Shown here piece by piece: positions 41,996 through 50,932 of a stretch of 64,000 bases of DNA. The notes beneath the pieces were generated by a model, which did not search any database, was not told the DNA's origin, and was given only the letters and a program-made list of their open reading frames with translations. The stretch is from Flavobacteriales bacterium (GTDB lineage: Bacteria; Bacteroidota; Bacteroidia; Flavobacteriales; Flavobacteriaceae): the NCBI GenBank assembly GCA_011526365.1, contig WTIO01000059.1, positions 50,791-114,790 on the forward strand, written 5' to 3'. The translations under genes and the position numbers were made by a program. Numbering within the stretch: position 1 is the first letter of the stretch; every line of letters begins with the position of its first letter.

Positions 41996-42026
41996 TTGTT
42001 GAAGTGAAGAAAAATGCAGTACTTTG
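41996..42026 (+). promoter_or_regulatory. Putative promoter of arginine operon leader (TTG ... TACTTTG)
   Basis: TTG at 41996-41998 or 41999-42001 and near-consensus TACTTTG at 42020-42026 (one nt shorter than TAnnTTTG), spacing 21 or 18 nt. Confidence 0.45.
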
Positions 42027-42031
42027 GAACA

Positions 42032-42115
42032 ATGAACGAAACACTGGTACATAACACACGTACTCCTAACGGACAAGCACCCAGCTTGCGCCGCCGCTTT
42101 CGTCGTCGCCCCTAG
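42032..42115 (+). CDS. Arginine-rich leader peptide of the arg operon: MNETLVHNTRTPNGQAPSLRRRFRRRP
   Basis: ATG AAC GAA ... TTG CGC CGC CGC TTT CGT CGT CGC CCC TAG; six Arg codons in seven directly before the Pro-stop, immediately upstream of a nine-gene arginine cluster; alternative in-frame ATG at 42014. Confidence 0.75.
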   Translation: MNETLVHNTRTPNGQAPSLRRRFRRRP

Positions 42116-42183
42116 GGGTGTTCTAATTTTTTAGGAGCACGGTGCGTCCGGCTCCCTTTCCACAACCGACTTTTCCTTTTTTT
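42076..42183 (+). promoter_or_regulatory. Putative transcription attenuator (competing RNA hairpins) for the arg operon
   Basis: Region 1 AGCACCC (42076-42082) pairs region 2 GGGUGUU (42116-42122); region 2 GUGUUCUAA (42118-42126) alternatively pairs UUAGGAGCAC (42131-42140); GGAGCACG (42134-42141) alternatively pairs CGU..GCUCC (to 42155); T-rich tract CTTTTCCTTTTTTT to 42183. Confidence 0.6.
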
Positions 42184-42201
42184 ATAACCAACTTTTTAAA
42201 G

Positions 42202-42810
42202 ATGGAGCTATTAATTGCTTCTGCTTCACATCGTATTTACGCCAAAGAAATAGCTGACTGTATTGCAGCCTCCGCTGCAGTGCGCGGTACCGGCATTGCG
42301 CGCCGAACTCCCGAGTATATTATTACTAAAATGGAAAATGGCAATGCCATCATTGCTTTGGACAACAAAAAATTTGTGGGCTTTTGCTATATCGAAGTTT
42401 GGGGCCACGGGAATTATGTTGCCCATTCAGGATTAATTGTCAACGAAGACTATCGGGGCCAAGGCATTGCTAAAAAAATAAAGAAAAAAACACTGGCCTT
42501 ATCCCTATCAAAATTTCCTAATGCCAAAATTTTTGGAATTACCACCGGTAAAGCCGTGCTTAAAATCAACACTGATTTAGGATATAAACCCGTTCATTTT
42601 TCGGAACTCACCGATGATCCAGAGTTTTGGAACGGCTGTCAGACCTGCAAAAATTACGATGTGCTAACGCGAACTTCAAGAACCATGTGTTTATGTACAG
42701 GGATGTTGTACGATCCTAAACGTGGAGCAACGAACACAAAAAAAACCGTTAAAGTCGCAACACATCTTCAATCCATTAAAAATCAATTCTTTTTAAAAAA
42801 AACCAAATGA
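42202..42810 (+). CDS. GNAT family N-acetyltransferase, candidate N-acyl-glutamate synthase (ArgA-like role)
   Basis: GNAT core VNEDYRGQGIAKKIKKKTLALS; first gene of arg operon; Cys-rich C-terminus GCQTCKNY...MCLCTGML; start at MELLIASASHRIY. Confidence 0.8.
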   Translation: MELLIASASHRIYAKEIADCIAASAAVRGTGIARRTPEYIITKMENGNAIIALDNKKFVGFCYIEVWGHGNYVAHSGLIVNEDYRGQGIAKKIKKKTLALSLSKFPNAKIFGITTGKAVLKINTDLGYKPVHFSELTDDPEFWNGCQTCKNYDVLTRTSRTMCLCTGMLYDPKRGATNTKKTVKVATHLQSIKNQFFLKKTK

Positions 42811-43991
42811 AAAAACTTGTTCTCGCTTATAGTGGAGGCCTAGACACCTCCTACTGTCTTAAAAAACTCAGTCAGGAAGGACATGAAGTACAGGCTGTAA
42901 CTGTTAATACAGGAGGCTTTTCGGCAGAAGAAATAGAATCCATGAAAGTAAAGGCGCTGCAACTGGGAGCAACACACTTTGAATGCATTCCCGCTGAGGA
43001 CCAATTTTACAAGCAGATTATTAAATACCTCATTTACGGGAATGTGTTGCGAAACAATACCTATCCTTTATGTGTGTCAGCAGAGCGTATTGTTCAGGCC
43101 TTGGCCTTAGTAGCATATGCCAAAGCAAATAAGGCTGATGGCATCGTACACGGCAGTACAGGGGCCGGGAACGATCAGGTGCGCTTTGACATGATCTTTC
43201 AAATTAAAGCCCCTGAAATTCCCATCATTACGCCCATACGTGACGGAAAACTCCAACGGGAAGAAGAAATTGACTACCTAAAATCTCAAGGTGTAGTAAT
43301 GCACTGGGACAAGGCAACCTACTCCATAAACAAAGGCCTGTGGGGAACCTCTGTAGGAGGAAAAGAAACCCTTACCGCTGATCAGCACTTGCCCGAAGCA
43401 GCCTATCCTTCTCCCTTATCAGCCATGGGCTCTCAAAACCTGTCAATACATTTTAAGCAGGGAGAACTTGTGGGCATAAACAACCAAAAAGGGGCACCCG
43501 TAACTTTAATCCAGAGTTTACAGGAAATAGCTTCTAAATACGCCATTGGTAGAGACCTTCACGTAGGCGATACCATAGTGGGCATTAAAGGACGCGTGGG
43601 CTTTGAAGCTGCTGCGCCACTAATTTTAATAAAAGCCCACCATTTATTAGAAAAGCACACCCTTAGCAAATGGCAACAGTTTCAAAAAGAACAGTTGAGT
43701 AGTTTTTATGGCATGCAACTGCACGAGGGGAATTACCTGGACCCTGTGATGCGTGACATTGAGCAGTTTTTAAGCAGCAGTCAAAAAACCGTTTCAGGTA
43801 CGGTTAAAGTCCAATTGGCCCCCTACCGCTTTGAATTGCTTGGCGTAAAATCAAAACATGATTTAATGCAATCCGATTTTGGCCAGTATGGGGAAGAAAA
43901 CACCCTGTGGACAGCCGCAGAAGCCAAGGGCTTTATAAAGGTACAAGCTACCACACAAAAAATCTATCAACAAGTCAATAACAAAGCATGA
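42807..43991 (+). CDS. argG: Argininosuccinate synthase
   Basis: KLVLAYSGGLDTSYCLKKL, HGSTGAGNDQVRFDM. Confidence 0.97.
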   Translation: MKKLVLAYSGGLDTSYCLKKLSQEGHEVQAVTVNTGGFSAEEIESMKVKALQLGATHFECIPAEDQFYKQIIKYLIYGNVLRNNTYPLCVSAERIVQALALVAYAKANKADGIVHGSTGAGNDQVRFDMIFQIKAPEIPIITPIRDGKLQREEEIDYLKSQGVVMHWDKATYSINKGLWGTSVGGKETLTADQHLPEAAYPSPLSAMGSQNLSIHFKQGELVGINNQKGAPVTLIQSLQEIASKYAIGRDLHVGDTIVGIKGRVGFEAAAPLILIKAHHLLEKHTLSKWQQFQKEQLSSFYGMQLHEGNYLDPVMRDIEQFLSSSQKTVSGTVKVQLAPYRFELLGVKSKHDLMQSDFGQYGEENTLWTAAEAKGFIKVQATTQKIYQQVNNKA

Positions 43992-44962
43992 CAACAGTAG
44001 GAATCATAGGAGGATCGGGGTATACTGGTGGTGAATTGGTACGCTTAGTACTACAACATCCAGCACTAGAATTAGAATTTGTTTACAGTCGTTCACAGGC
44101 AGGAAAAGCACTGCACGAGGTACATCCAGACCTTTATGGACAAAGTAGGTTGCATTTTACTCAAGAAATCAATGCAAACGTCAATGTCCTTTTCCTGTGC
44201 ATGGGACATGGGAAGTCTCGTGAATTTTTATCAAACCATCCCGTATCAACTAAAACCATCATCATTGATCTCAGTCAGGATTTTAGAAATGCACCAACCA
44301 ACGTTTACCAAGACAGAAACTTTGTTTATGGCCTCCCTGAATTGCAGGGCACTGAAATTGAAAACGCTACTGACATAGCCAATCCAGGTTGCTTTGCTAC
44401 TGCCATAGCATTGGCCCTACTGCCCCTAGCAAAAGCGAATGCATTGCAGCAACAAAGCGTCCATGTGCATGCCACCACAGGGAGTACAGGTGCTGGGGTA
44501 CTGCCGTCAGCAACGTCTCATTTCAGTTGGCGAACGGCAAATATGTCCTGGTATAAACCCTTTACACATCAACATTTAACCGAAATTCAAGCCACATTAC
44601 AGCAGGACACGGAAGCAATCGATTTGATTTTTCTTCCACACAGAGGGCCGTTTGCACGAGGCATATTTGCCACGGCCTACACCCTATATAATGGGACTTT
44701 AAAAGACGCCTACAGCTTGTATGAAAACTATTATGCACAGGCCCCTTTTACGCATGTAGTGCCAGCGCCAGTTCATTTAAAGCAAGTAACAGGCAGCAAC
44801 AATTGTATGTTGCACTTACACCTACACGACAACATTCTTCTCATTACCAGCGTAATTGATAACCTTATTAAGGGAGCCGCAGGCCAGGCCCTGCAAAACC
44901 TAAACCTCATCATGGGCTGGGAAGAACATTTAGGCCTTCAATTAAAAACCAACATCTTTTAA
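43988..44962 (+). CDS. argC: N-acetyl-gamma-glutamyl-phosphate reductase
   Basis: GIIGGSGYTGGELVRLVLQHP, NPGCFATAIALALLPL, HRGPFARGIFAT. Confidence 0.97.
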   Translation: MTTVGIIGGSGYTGGELVRLVLQHPALELEFVYSRSQAGKALHEVHPDLYGQSRLHFTQEINANVNVLFLCMGHGKSREFLSNHPVSTKTIIIDLSQDFRNAPTNVYQDRNFVYGLPELQGTEIENATDIANPGCFATAIALALLPLAKANALQQQSVHVHATTGSTGAGVLPSATSHFSWRTANMSWYKPFTHQHLTEIQATLQQDTEAIDLIFLPHRGPFARGIFATAYTLYNGTLKDAYSLYENYYAQAPFTHVVPAPVHLKQVTGSNNCMLHLHLHDNILLITSVIDNLIKGAAGQALQNLNLIMGWEEHLGLQLKTNIF

Positions 44963-44965
44963 ACT

Positions 44966-45760
44966 ATGAAAATTGCCATCATTGGGACCGGAAATTTAGG
45001 ATTGAGCATTGCCAAAGGCATCATGGATAACAAAAGTTTTACCACCTTGTATTTGACCAAACGCCAGCCGGAAACTTTAGCCCTCTACAAGGGAATCCCT
45101 AACCTACACCTTACTAGTTCAAACACGGAAGCAGCTGAGCATGCCGATATTTTAATTTTTGCTGTACAACCTCAAAATCTTGTCGCGGTAGTACTTGAAG
45201 TATTGGGTGTTTTACACGACAAACACGTGCTAATTTCCACCGCTACGGGAGTGAAAATTAAAACCATTGAAACCCTCACAGGAGCGAGTATCCCCATAAT
45301 TCGGGCTATGCCCAATACGGCTTCAGCAGTAAGTCGTTCGATGACCTGCTTGTGTGCCAATAGCGTTGGAGAAAAATACCTCCCCATAGCAGAAGCGATT
45401 TTTAACAATTTAGGAGAAAGCATCACCATAGAGGAGTCTTTGATGCAACCTGCCACCGTCCTGTGTGCCAGTGGCATTGCCTTTTGGATGCGGTGTATCC
45501 GTGCCTTTACTCAAGGGGGCGTACAAATGGGTTTTGATGCGGATAAGGCCCTGCAAATGACAGCACACACAGCACTGGGAGCTGCCGCCCTACTCCTAGA
45601 AGCAGGGACCCACCCAGAACAGGAAATTGATAAGGTAACCACCCCCAAAGGATGCACAATCACTGGACTGAATGAAATGGAACATCAGGGCCTAAGCACA
45701 GCCATTATAAAGGGGCTTGTGGCCTCTTACCACAAAATTAACAAGATCGCAGAAGTATGA
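44966..45760 (+). CDS. proC: Pyrroline-5-carboxylate reductase
   Basis: IIGTGNLGLSIAKGI, IRAMPNTASAVSRSMTCL, TPKGCTITGLNEME. Confidence 0.95.
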   Translation: MKIAIIGTGNLGLSIAKGIMDNKSFTTLYLTKRQPETLALYKGIPNLHLTSSNTEAAEHADILIFAVQPQNLVAVVLEVLGVLHDKHVLISTATGVKIKTIETLTGASIPIIRAMPNTASAVSRSMTCLCANSVGEKYLPIAEAIFNNLGESITIEESLMQPATVLCASGIAFWMRCIRAFTQGGVQMGFDADKALQMTAHTALGAAALLLEAGTHPEQEIDKVTTPKGCTITGLNEMEHQGLSTAIIKGLVASYHKINKIAEV

Positions 45761-46878
45761 AATTGTTTGATGTTTATCCACGCTATGCAATTGCCCCAGT
45801 TCGGGCAAACGATGTATTTGTATATGACGCTGAAGACCAGGCCTATTTAGATTTGTACGGCGGGCATGCCGTCATTTCTATTGGCCATCAACACCCGCAG
45901 TTTACTGCCGCTTTAAAAGCACAAATGGAACAATTGATGTATTATTCCAATGCAGTGGAAAATCCTTTGCAAGAGGAACTTGCCCAACGCCTAGACAGTG
46001 CCTGTGGAATGAAGGACTACCAGCTGTTCCTGTGTAGCACAGGAGCAGAAGCCAATGAAAATGCGCTTAAACTGGCTTCTTTTCACACTCAAAAAAGTCG
46101 TGTTGTGGCGTTTTACAACAGTTTTCATGGAAGAACTAGTGCTGCAGTAGCGGCCACCGATAGTCCCAAGCTTCGGGCGCCTATTAATACACATCATAAG
46201 GTAGATTTTCTTCCATTTAATGCCCCTCAAAAGTTAGAAGCCCTGCTTCAACAAGGGGATGTTGCCGCAGTAATTATAGAATGCATTCAAGGGGTGGGAG
46301 GCTTAGCACAACCCGAAACAGCATTTGTGCAACAACTGCAACAGCTGTGTTTAAAATACGACTGCTTACTCATTGCAGACGAAGTGCAAAGCGGATTTGG
46401 AAGAACGGGACACTTTTTTGCTTTTCAGGCCTATGGCATCCAACCCGATATTATTAGCATGGCCAAGGGTATGGGGAATGGCTTTCCGGTAGGGGGTGTT
46501 CTCATTCATCCAAAAATAACACCTTCCTATGGCTTGCTGGGGACCACCTTTGGGGGCAACCATTTAGCTTGTAGCGCAGTACTGGCTGTTTTAGAAGTAA
46601 TAATCGCTGAAGCCTTGATGGAAAACGCTACAGCTATGGGAGATTACTTTTTTACCAAAATGGAGAAATTCCCTCACCTTATTCCAAAAGGAAAGGGACT
46701 CATGCTGGGCATCGATTGTGGTACTCCTGTGGCTGAAATCCGAAAAGAATTGCTGTACAAACACAACATTTTTACTGGGGGAAGCAGCAATGCCAACCTC
46801 TTGCGTTTACTCCCCCCGCTTTCACTGAAAACCACCCACTGGGATCAATTTTTTTCTGCCTTAAAAAATGTTTTATGA
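45757..46878 (+). CDS. argD: Acetylornithine/succinylornithine aminotransferase family protein
   Basis: DLYGGHAVISIGHQHP, LIADEVQSGFGRTGHFFAFQ, SMAKGMGNGFPVGGVL; arg cluster context. Confidence 0.95.
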   Translation: MKLFDVYPRYAIAPVRANDVFVYDAEDQAYLDLYGGHAVISIGHQHPQFTAALKAQMEQLMYYSNAVENPLQEELAQRLDSACGMKDYQLFLCSTGAEANENALKLASFHTQKSRVVAFYNSFHGRTSAAVAATDSPKLRAPINTHHKVDFLPFNAPQKLEALLQQGDVAAVIIECIQGVGGLAQPETAFVQQLQQLCLKYDCLLIADEVQSGFGRTGHFFAFQAYGIQPDIISMAKGMGNGFPVGGVLIHPKITPSYGLLGTTFGGNHLACSAVLAVLEVIIAEALMENATAMGDYFFTKMEKFPHLIPKGKGLMLGIDCGTPVAEIRKELLYKHNIFTGGSSNANLLRLLPPLSLKTTHWDQFFSALKNVL

Positions 46879-47825
46879 AGCACTTTATACAACTTAACGA
46901 TATTGAAAATATGGACCGCTTTCTAGAGGGCATCCATCAATTAAAACAATCCCCTTTGGCACATCAGCATTTAGGAGCAAATAAAACATTGGGAATGCTG
47001 TTCTTTAATCCCAGCTTGCGCACGCGACTGAGTACCCAAAAGGCCGCACAACAATTGGGAATGCATAGTATGGTGATGAATTTTACCGGTGAAGGCTGGA
47101 AGCTAGAATTTGAAGATGGGGTCATTATGACTGGAAATGCGGCTGAACACATTAGAGAAGCGGCTGCGGTGGTGTCCCAGTACTTTGATGTATTGGCAGT
47201 TCGTGCTTTTGCTTCTCTAGAAGACAAAGAAAAAGACCTGGCAGAAACGGTGATCAAGGGCTTTCAAGACTACGGCAGCATACCCGTTATGAATTTGGAA
47301 AGTGCTACAGCACATCCGCTTCAAGCACTTGCCGATGCGGTAACCCTTCAAGAATTTCAAAAAGTAAAACGCCCCAAGGTCGTGTTGAGTTGGGCTCCAC
47401 ATCCCCGCGCCCTTCCGCATGCCGTAGCCAATTCTTTTGTGAAAATGATGCACTATTTGGAGGTAGATTTTAGTATTGCCCATCCAAAGGGGTATGCCCT
47501 AAACCCAAAACTCACCCAAGGAATTCCAATTGCTAACGATCAAGAAGCGGCCTTTGAAAATGCAGATTTTATTTACACCAAAAATTGGAGTGCTTTTGAT
47601 GCCTATGGGACACAGCCTCCGGTGGGGCAAGATTGGCAAATTACAGCAGCAAAAATGCAAGCTACCAACAACGCCTATTTTATGCACTGCTTGCCTGTAC
47701 GTCGAAATGTGGTGGTGGAGGCCAAGGTGTTAGACAGTCCACAATCTTTAGTTATTGCCCAAGCCAACAACAGAACTTATGCCGCACAGGCAGTGTTAAA
47801 AACACTTTTAGAGCATGCAACTTAA
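46875..47825 (+). CDS. argF': N-acyl (acetyl/succinyl) ornithine carbamoyltransferase, argF' type
   Basis: FFNPSLRTRLSTQKAA (carbamoyl-phosphate site), GWKLEFEDGVIM, HPLQALADAVTL, HCLPVRRNVVVEAKV; resembles Bacteroides succinylornithine transcarbamylase type rather than canonical OTC. Confidence 0.88.
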   Translation: MKHFIQLNDIENMDRFLEGIHQLKQSPLAHQHLGANKTLGMLFFNPSLRTRLSTQKAAQQLGMHSMVMNFTGEGWKLEFEDGVIMTGNAAEHIREAAAVVSQYFDVLAVRAFASLEDKEKDLAETVIKGFQDYGSIPVMNLESATAHPLQALADAVTLQEFQKVKRPKVVLSWAPHPRALPHAVANSFVKMMHYLEVDFSIAHPKGYALNPKLTQGIPIANDQEAAFENADFIYTKNWSAFDAYGTQPPVGQDWQITAAKMQATNNAYFMHCLPVRRNVVVEAKVLDSPQSLVIAQANNRTYAAQAVLKTLLEHAT

Positions 47826-48585
47826 TATTGTAAAAATTGGTGGTCCTGTTGTGGAAGATCCACAGTTACTTCCAGGAATTTTAAAAGATTTTGCCCGTTT
47901 AGAAGGACCAAAAGTTTTAGTACATGGTGGAGGTAAGGCCGCAAGTGAAGTGGCAAAACAATTGGACGTACCGGTACAAATGACCAACGGAAGACGCATT
48001 ACGGACACGGCAACCTTAGCCATTGCTACCATGGTGTATGCCGGAAAAATCAACAAGGAAATAGTGGCCCAGTTGCAGCAGTACAATTGTAATGCTATAG
48101 GTCTTAGTGGTGCAGATGCCAATGTAATTCGAGCCAAAAAACGTTCTCCCTCCCCTATTGATTACGGCTGGGTAGGAGACATTGAAGCGGTAAACACCAC
48201 GGTGTTAAATCACTTCCTCAATACCTTAAAACTTAGCCCAGTATGCTGTGCCTTAACCCACGACAAACAAGGACAATTGCTTAACACCAATGCCGATAGT
48301 ATTGCTGCAGCTTTGGCCATTGCTCTTCAACCCCATTTTGATGTAAGGTTACTGTTTTGTTCTGACACCCATGGGGTGTATGCCGACCTTAGTAATCCAG
48401 CATCTTTAATTCCCCAACTGGAGCATGCACACTACAAAAATTTAATTGAGCGTGGAGTTATAACGGCAGGAATGCTCCCCAAATTAGACAATGCCTTCAC
48501 CGCCTTGCAACAAGGTGTAAGTAGTGTTGCTATTGGTGGCCCAAAAAGTTTGTCTCCAAACGCAAAAAAAACACAACTCATTTAG
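47815..48585 (+). CDS. argB: Acetylglutamate (or succinylglutamate) kinase
   Basis: IVKIGGPVVED, LVHGGGKAASEVAKQL, GVITAGMLPKLDNAFTALQQGVSSVAIG. Confidence 0.95.
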   Translation: MQLNIVKIGGPVVEDPQLLPGILKDFARLEGPKVLVHGGGKAASEVAKQLDVPVQMTNGRRITDTATLAIATMVYAGKINKEIVAQLQQYNCNAIGLSGADANVIRAKKRSPSPIDYGWVGDIEAVNTTVLNHFLNTLKLSPVCCALTHDKQGQLLNTNADSIAAALAIALQPHFDVRLLFCSDTHGVYADLSNPASLIPQLEHAHYKNLIERGVITAGMLPKLDNAFTALQQGVSSVAIGGPKSLSPNAKKTQLI

Positions 48586-48588
48586 CTT

Positions 48589-49644
48589 ATGGAAAATCTT
48601 ATTGCCTCTAGTGTAGCACTATTACGACAACTCATTCACACGCCATCCTTTTCGGGGGAAGAACAACAAACTGCAGCACTAATAAAAGATTGGTTCCGCA
48701 ACCACAACATTCCAACAAAATCTATGGGAAATAGTGTATGGGCAAAAAATAAGCATTTTGATTCCACTAAGCCCACCCTCCTACTAAATTCACATCAGGA
48801 TACGGTGAAACCAAATGCTGCCTACACCCGCGATCCCTTTGATCCTGGAACAAGTGCTTCTGTTATCCAAGGGTTGGGGAGCAATGACGCCGGTGGTGCT
48901 TTGGTAGCTTTGATGGCGACGTTTGTACATTTTTACCACAAAGAAAATTTAAACTACAATCTCGTTGTGGTCGCTAGTGTAGAAGAAGAAACAGCAGGGG
49001 AAAACAGCTTGCGTGGCATCCTCCATAAGCTTCCTAAAATTGACGCGGCCATAGTGGGGGAACCTACCCAAATGCAACTGGCCATAGCAGAAAAAGGGCT
49101 TCTCGTATTTGACGGCTATATTCACGGTACCCCAGGTCATGCAGCACACCCAAATGCAGACAACCCCCTCTATAAAATTCCTGAGGTAATCGATTGGATT
49201 GCCAACTTTAAGTTTGAAAAAACAGGCCCTGCTTTAGGGCCTGTTAAAATGACCCTCACCCAAATAGCGGCAGGGACACAACACAATGTTATTCCTGCTA
49301 AAGTACATTTTGTGCTCGATGTTCGGGTTAATGACGGCTATACCAACAAAGAACTTGTAGCACTCCTACAAGCCCAAGCCCCCTGCGACTTGCAACCACG
49401 CTCAACCCATTTAAACTCCTCTTCTATTTCGAAAACCCACCCCTTGGTGGAAGCGGGAATAGCACTGGGCAGAGGAACTTATGGCTCTCCTACATTGTCG
49501 GATATGGCCGCCTTAGACTGTCCGGCCATAAAACTAGGACCCGGAAAATCTCAACGTTCACACCAAGCCGATGAATATATTTTGGTGGAAGAAATAGACG
49601 AAGCCATACGACTTTACACACAACTTATTCAAAACCTTAAGTAG
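48589..49644 (+). CDS. argE: M20 family N-acyl-ornithine deacylase
   Basis: LLLNSHQDTVKPN, GLGSNDAGGALVAL, EEETAGENS, IVGEPTQMQLAIAEKGLL. Confidence 0.92.
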   Translation: MENLIASSVALLRQLIHTPSFSGEEQQTAALIKDWFRNHNIPTKSMGNSVWAKNKHFDSTKPTLLLNSHQDTVKPNAAYTRDPFDPGTSASVIQGLGSNDAGGALVALMATFVHFYHKENLNYNLVVVASVEEETAGENSLRGILHKLPKIDAAIVGEPTQMQLAIAEKGLLVFDGYIHGTPGHAAHPNADNPLYKIPEVIDWIANFKFEKTGPALGPVKMTLTQIAAGTQHNVIPAKVHFVLDVRVNDGYTNKELVALLQAQAPCDLQPRSTHLNSSSISKTHPLVEAGIALGRGTYGSPTLSDMAALDCPAIKLGPGKSQRSHQADEYILVEEIDEAIRLYTQLIQNLK

Positions 49645-49647
49645 CTT

Positions 49648-50931
49648 ATGAAACTTTGGAATTCTGGTACAGTAGTACCACAGCAAATTGACTCATTTAC
49701 CGTTGGAAACGATCGGGAAATTGACATGCACCTGGCCGTTTACGACTGCCAAGCCTCGGCAGCACATGCCAAAATGCTAGCACATGTAGGACTCCTTGCC
49801 CAAGATGAAGCCGAACAGTTGGTAAATGCACTACAAAAAATTGAGGCACAGGCTACCGCAGGAGAACTTAGTATTGAAGAAGCATTTGAAGACATTCATT
49901 CTAAAATTGAATATGAATTGATACAGGCACTTGGGCCGCTGGGAAAAAAAATCCATATGGGACGCTCAAGAAACGACCAAGTGCTAACAGCCCTACAGCT
50001 CTACATTAAAGCCGAACTCAACGCAATAACCTCCCTGACGGAAGAACTTTTTAACGCCTTGCTAGAGTTAGCAGAAACACATCAAAAGGACTTAATGCCA
50101 GGGTACACCCATATGCAGGTGGCCATGCCCTCCTCCTTTGGCTTGTGGTTTTCGGCCTATGCCGAAGCACTAATAGATGACATCTACCTGTTGCAAGCAG
50201 CACATAAATTGGCCGATCAGAATCCTTTGGGCAGTGCTGCAGGCTTTGGAAGTAGTTTTGCTATAGATCGGGAAATGACTACAAAAACCCTTGGTTTTGG
50301 CGATTTGAGCTATAATGTGATCAAGGCCCAAATGGGGCGTGGGAAAGTAGAAAAAGCAACGGCCACAGGGATTTCCTACCTCGCCGCTACCCTTTCGAAA
50401 TTTGCTATGGACATTTGTTTATACATGGGGCAAGATTATGGCTTTATACGCTTTCCAGATGCGCTAACCACAGGATCTAGCATTATGCCACACAAAAAAA
50501 ATCCCGATGTTTTTGAGTTGATTCGAGGAAAGTGCAACCTGCTGCAGGGATTGCCCAATCAGTTGAGTTTGTTGTGCACAAATTTACCCAGCGGCTACCA
50601 CAGAGAACTTCAATTAACTAAAACTTTGCTTATTAACGGTATCAACGAGTTAAAATCCTGTTTGGAACTATTTCTCTGGTGCATTCCACAAATTGAGGTG
50701 CAAAAAAACTTGCTCGAGGCCTCAAAGTACGACAGCCTGTTTAGTGTGGACACCCTAAACGTTTGGGTACAAGAAGGGATGCCCTTTCGTGACGCCTACC
50801 AAAAAATGAAAACCGTAATCGCCTCGGGAGAATTTAAACCTAAAAAAGATATCCCCCACACCCATTTGGGGAGCAGGGGAAATTTAGCTCTGGCAGCGCT
50901 CCGCAAAAAAATGGCAGCAGCACTACAATAA
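49648..50931 (+). CDS. argH: Argininosuccinate lyase
   Basis: EDIHSKIEYELIQALG, HMGRSRNDQVLTALQLY, TGSSIMPHKKNPDVFELIRGK. Confidence 0.97.
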   Translation: MKLWNSGTVVPQQIDSFTVGNDREIDMHLAVYDCQASAAHAKMLAHVGLLAQDEAEQLVNALQKIEAQATAGELSIEEAFEDIHSKIEYELIQALGPLGKKIHMGRSRNDQVLTALQLYIKAELNAITSLTEELFNALLELAETHQKDLMPGYTHMQVAMPSSFGLWFSAYAEALIDDIYLLQAAHKLADQNPLGSAAGFGSSFAIDREMTTKTLGFGDLSYNVIKAQMGRGKVEKATATGISYLAATLSKFAMDICLYMGQDYGFIRFPDALTTGSSIMPHKKNPDVFELIRGKCNLLQGLPNQLSLLCTNLPSGYHRELQLTKTLLINGINELKSCLELFLWCIPQIEVQKNLLEASKYDSLFSVDTLNVWVQEGMPFRDAYQKMKTVIASGEFKPKKDIPHTHLGSRGNLALAALRKKMAAALQ

Positions 50932-50932
50932 G

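Noticed and set aside
42111-42120. CCCCTAGGGG palindrome at the leader stop as a restriction-type or operator site
   Set aside because: Too short to interpret alone; better explained as part of the overlapping attenuator pairings.
42142-42201. N-terminal MRPAPFPQPTFPFFITNFLK extension of the GNAT gene
   Set aside because: Lies in the attenuator/terminator region; GNAT homology begins at Met 42202.
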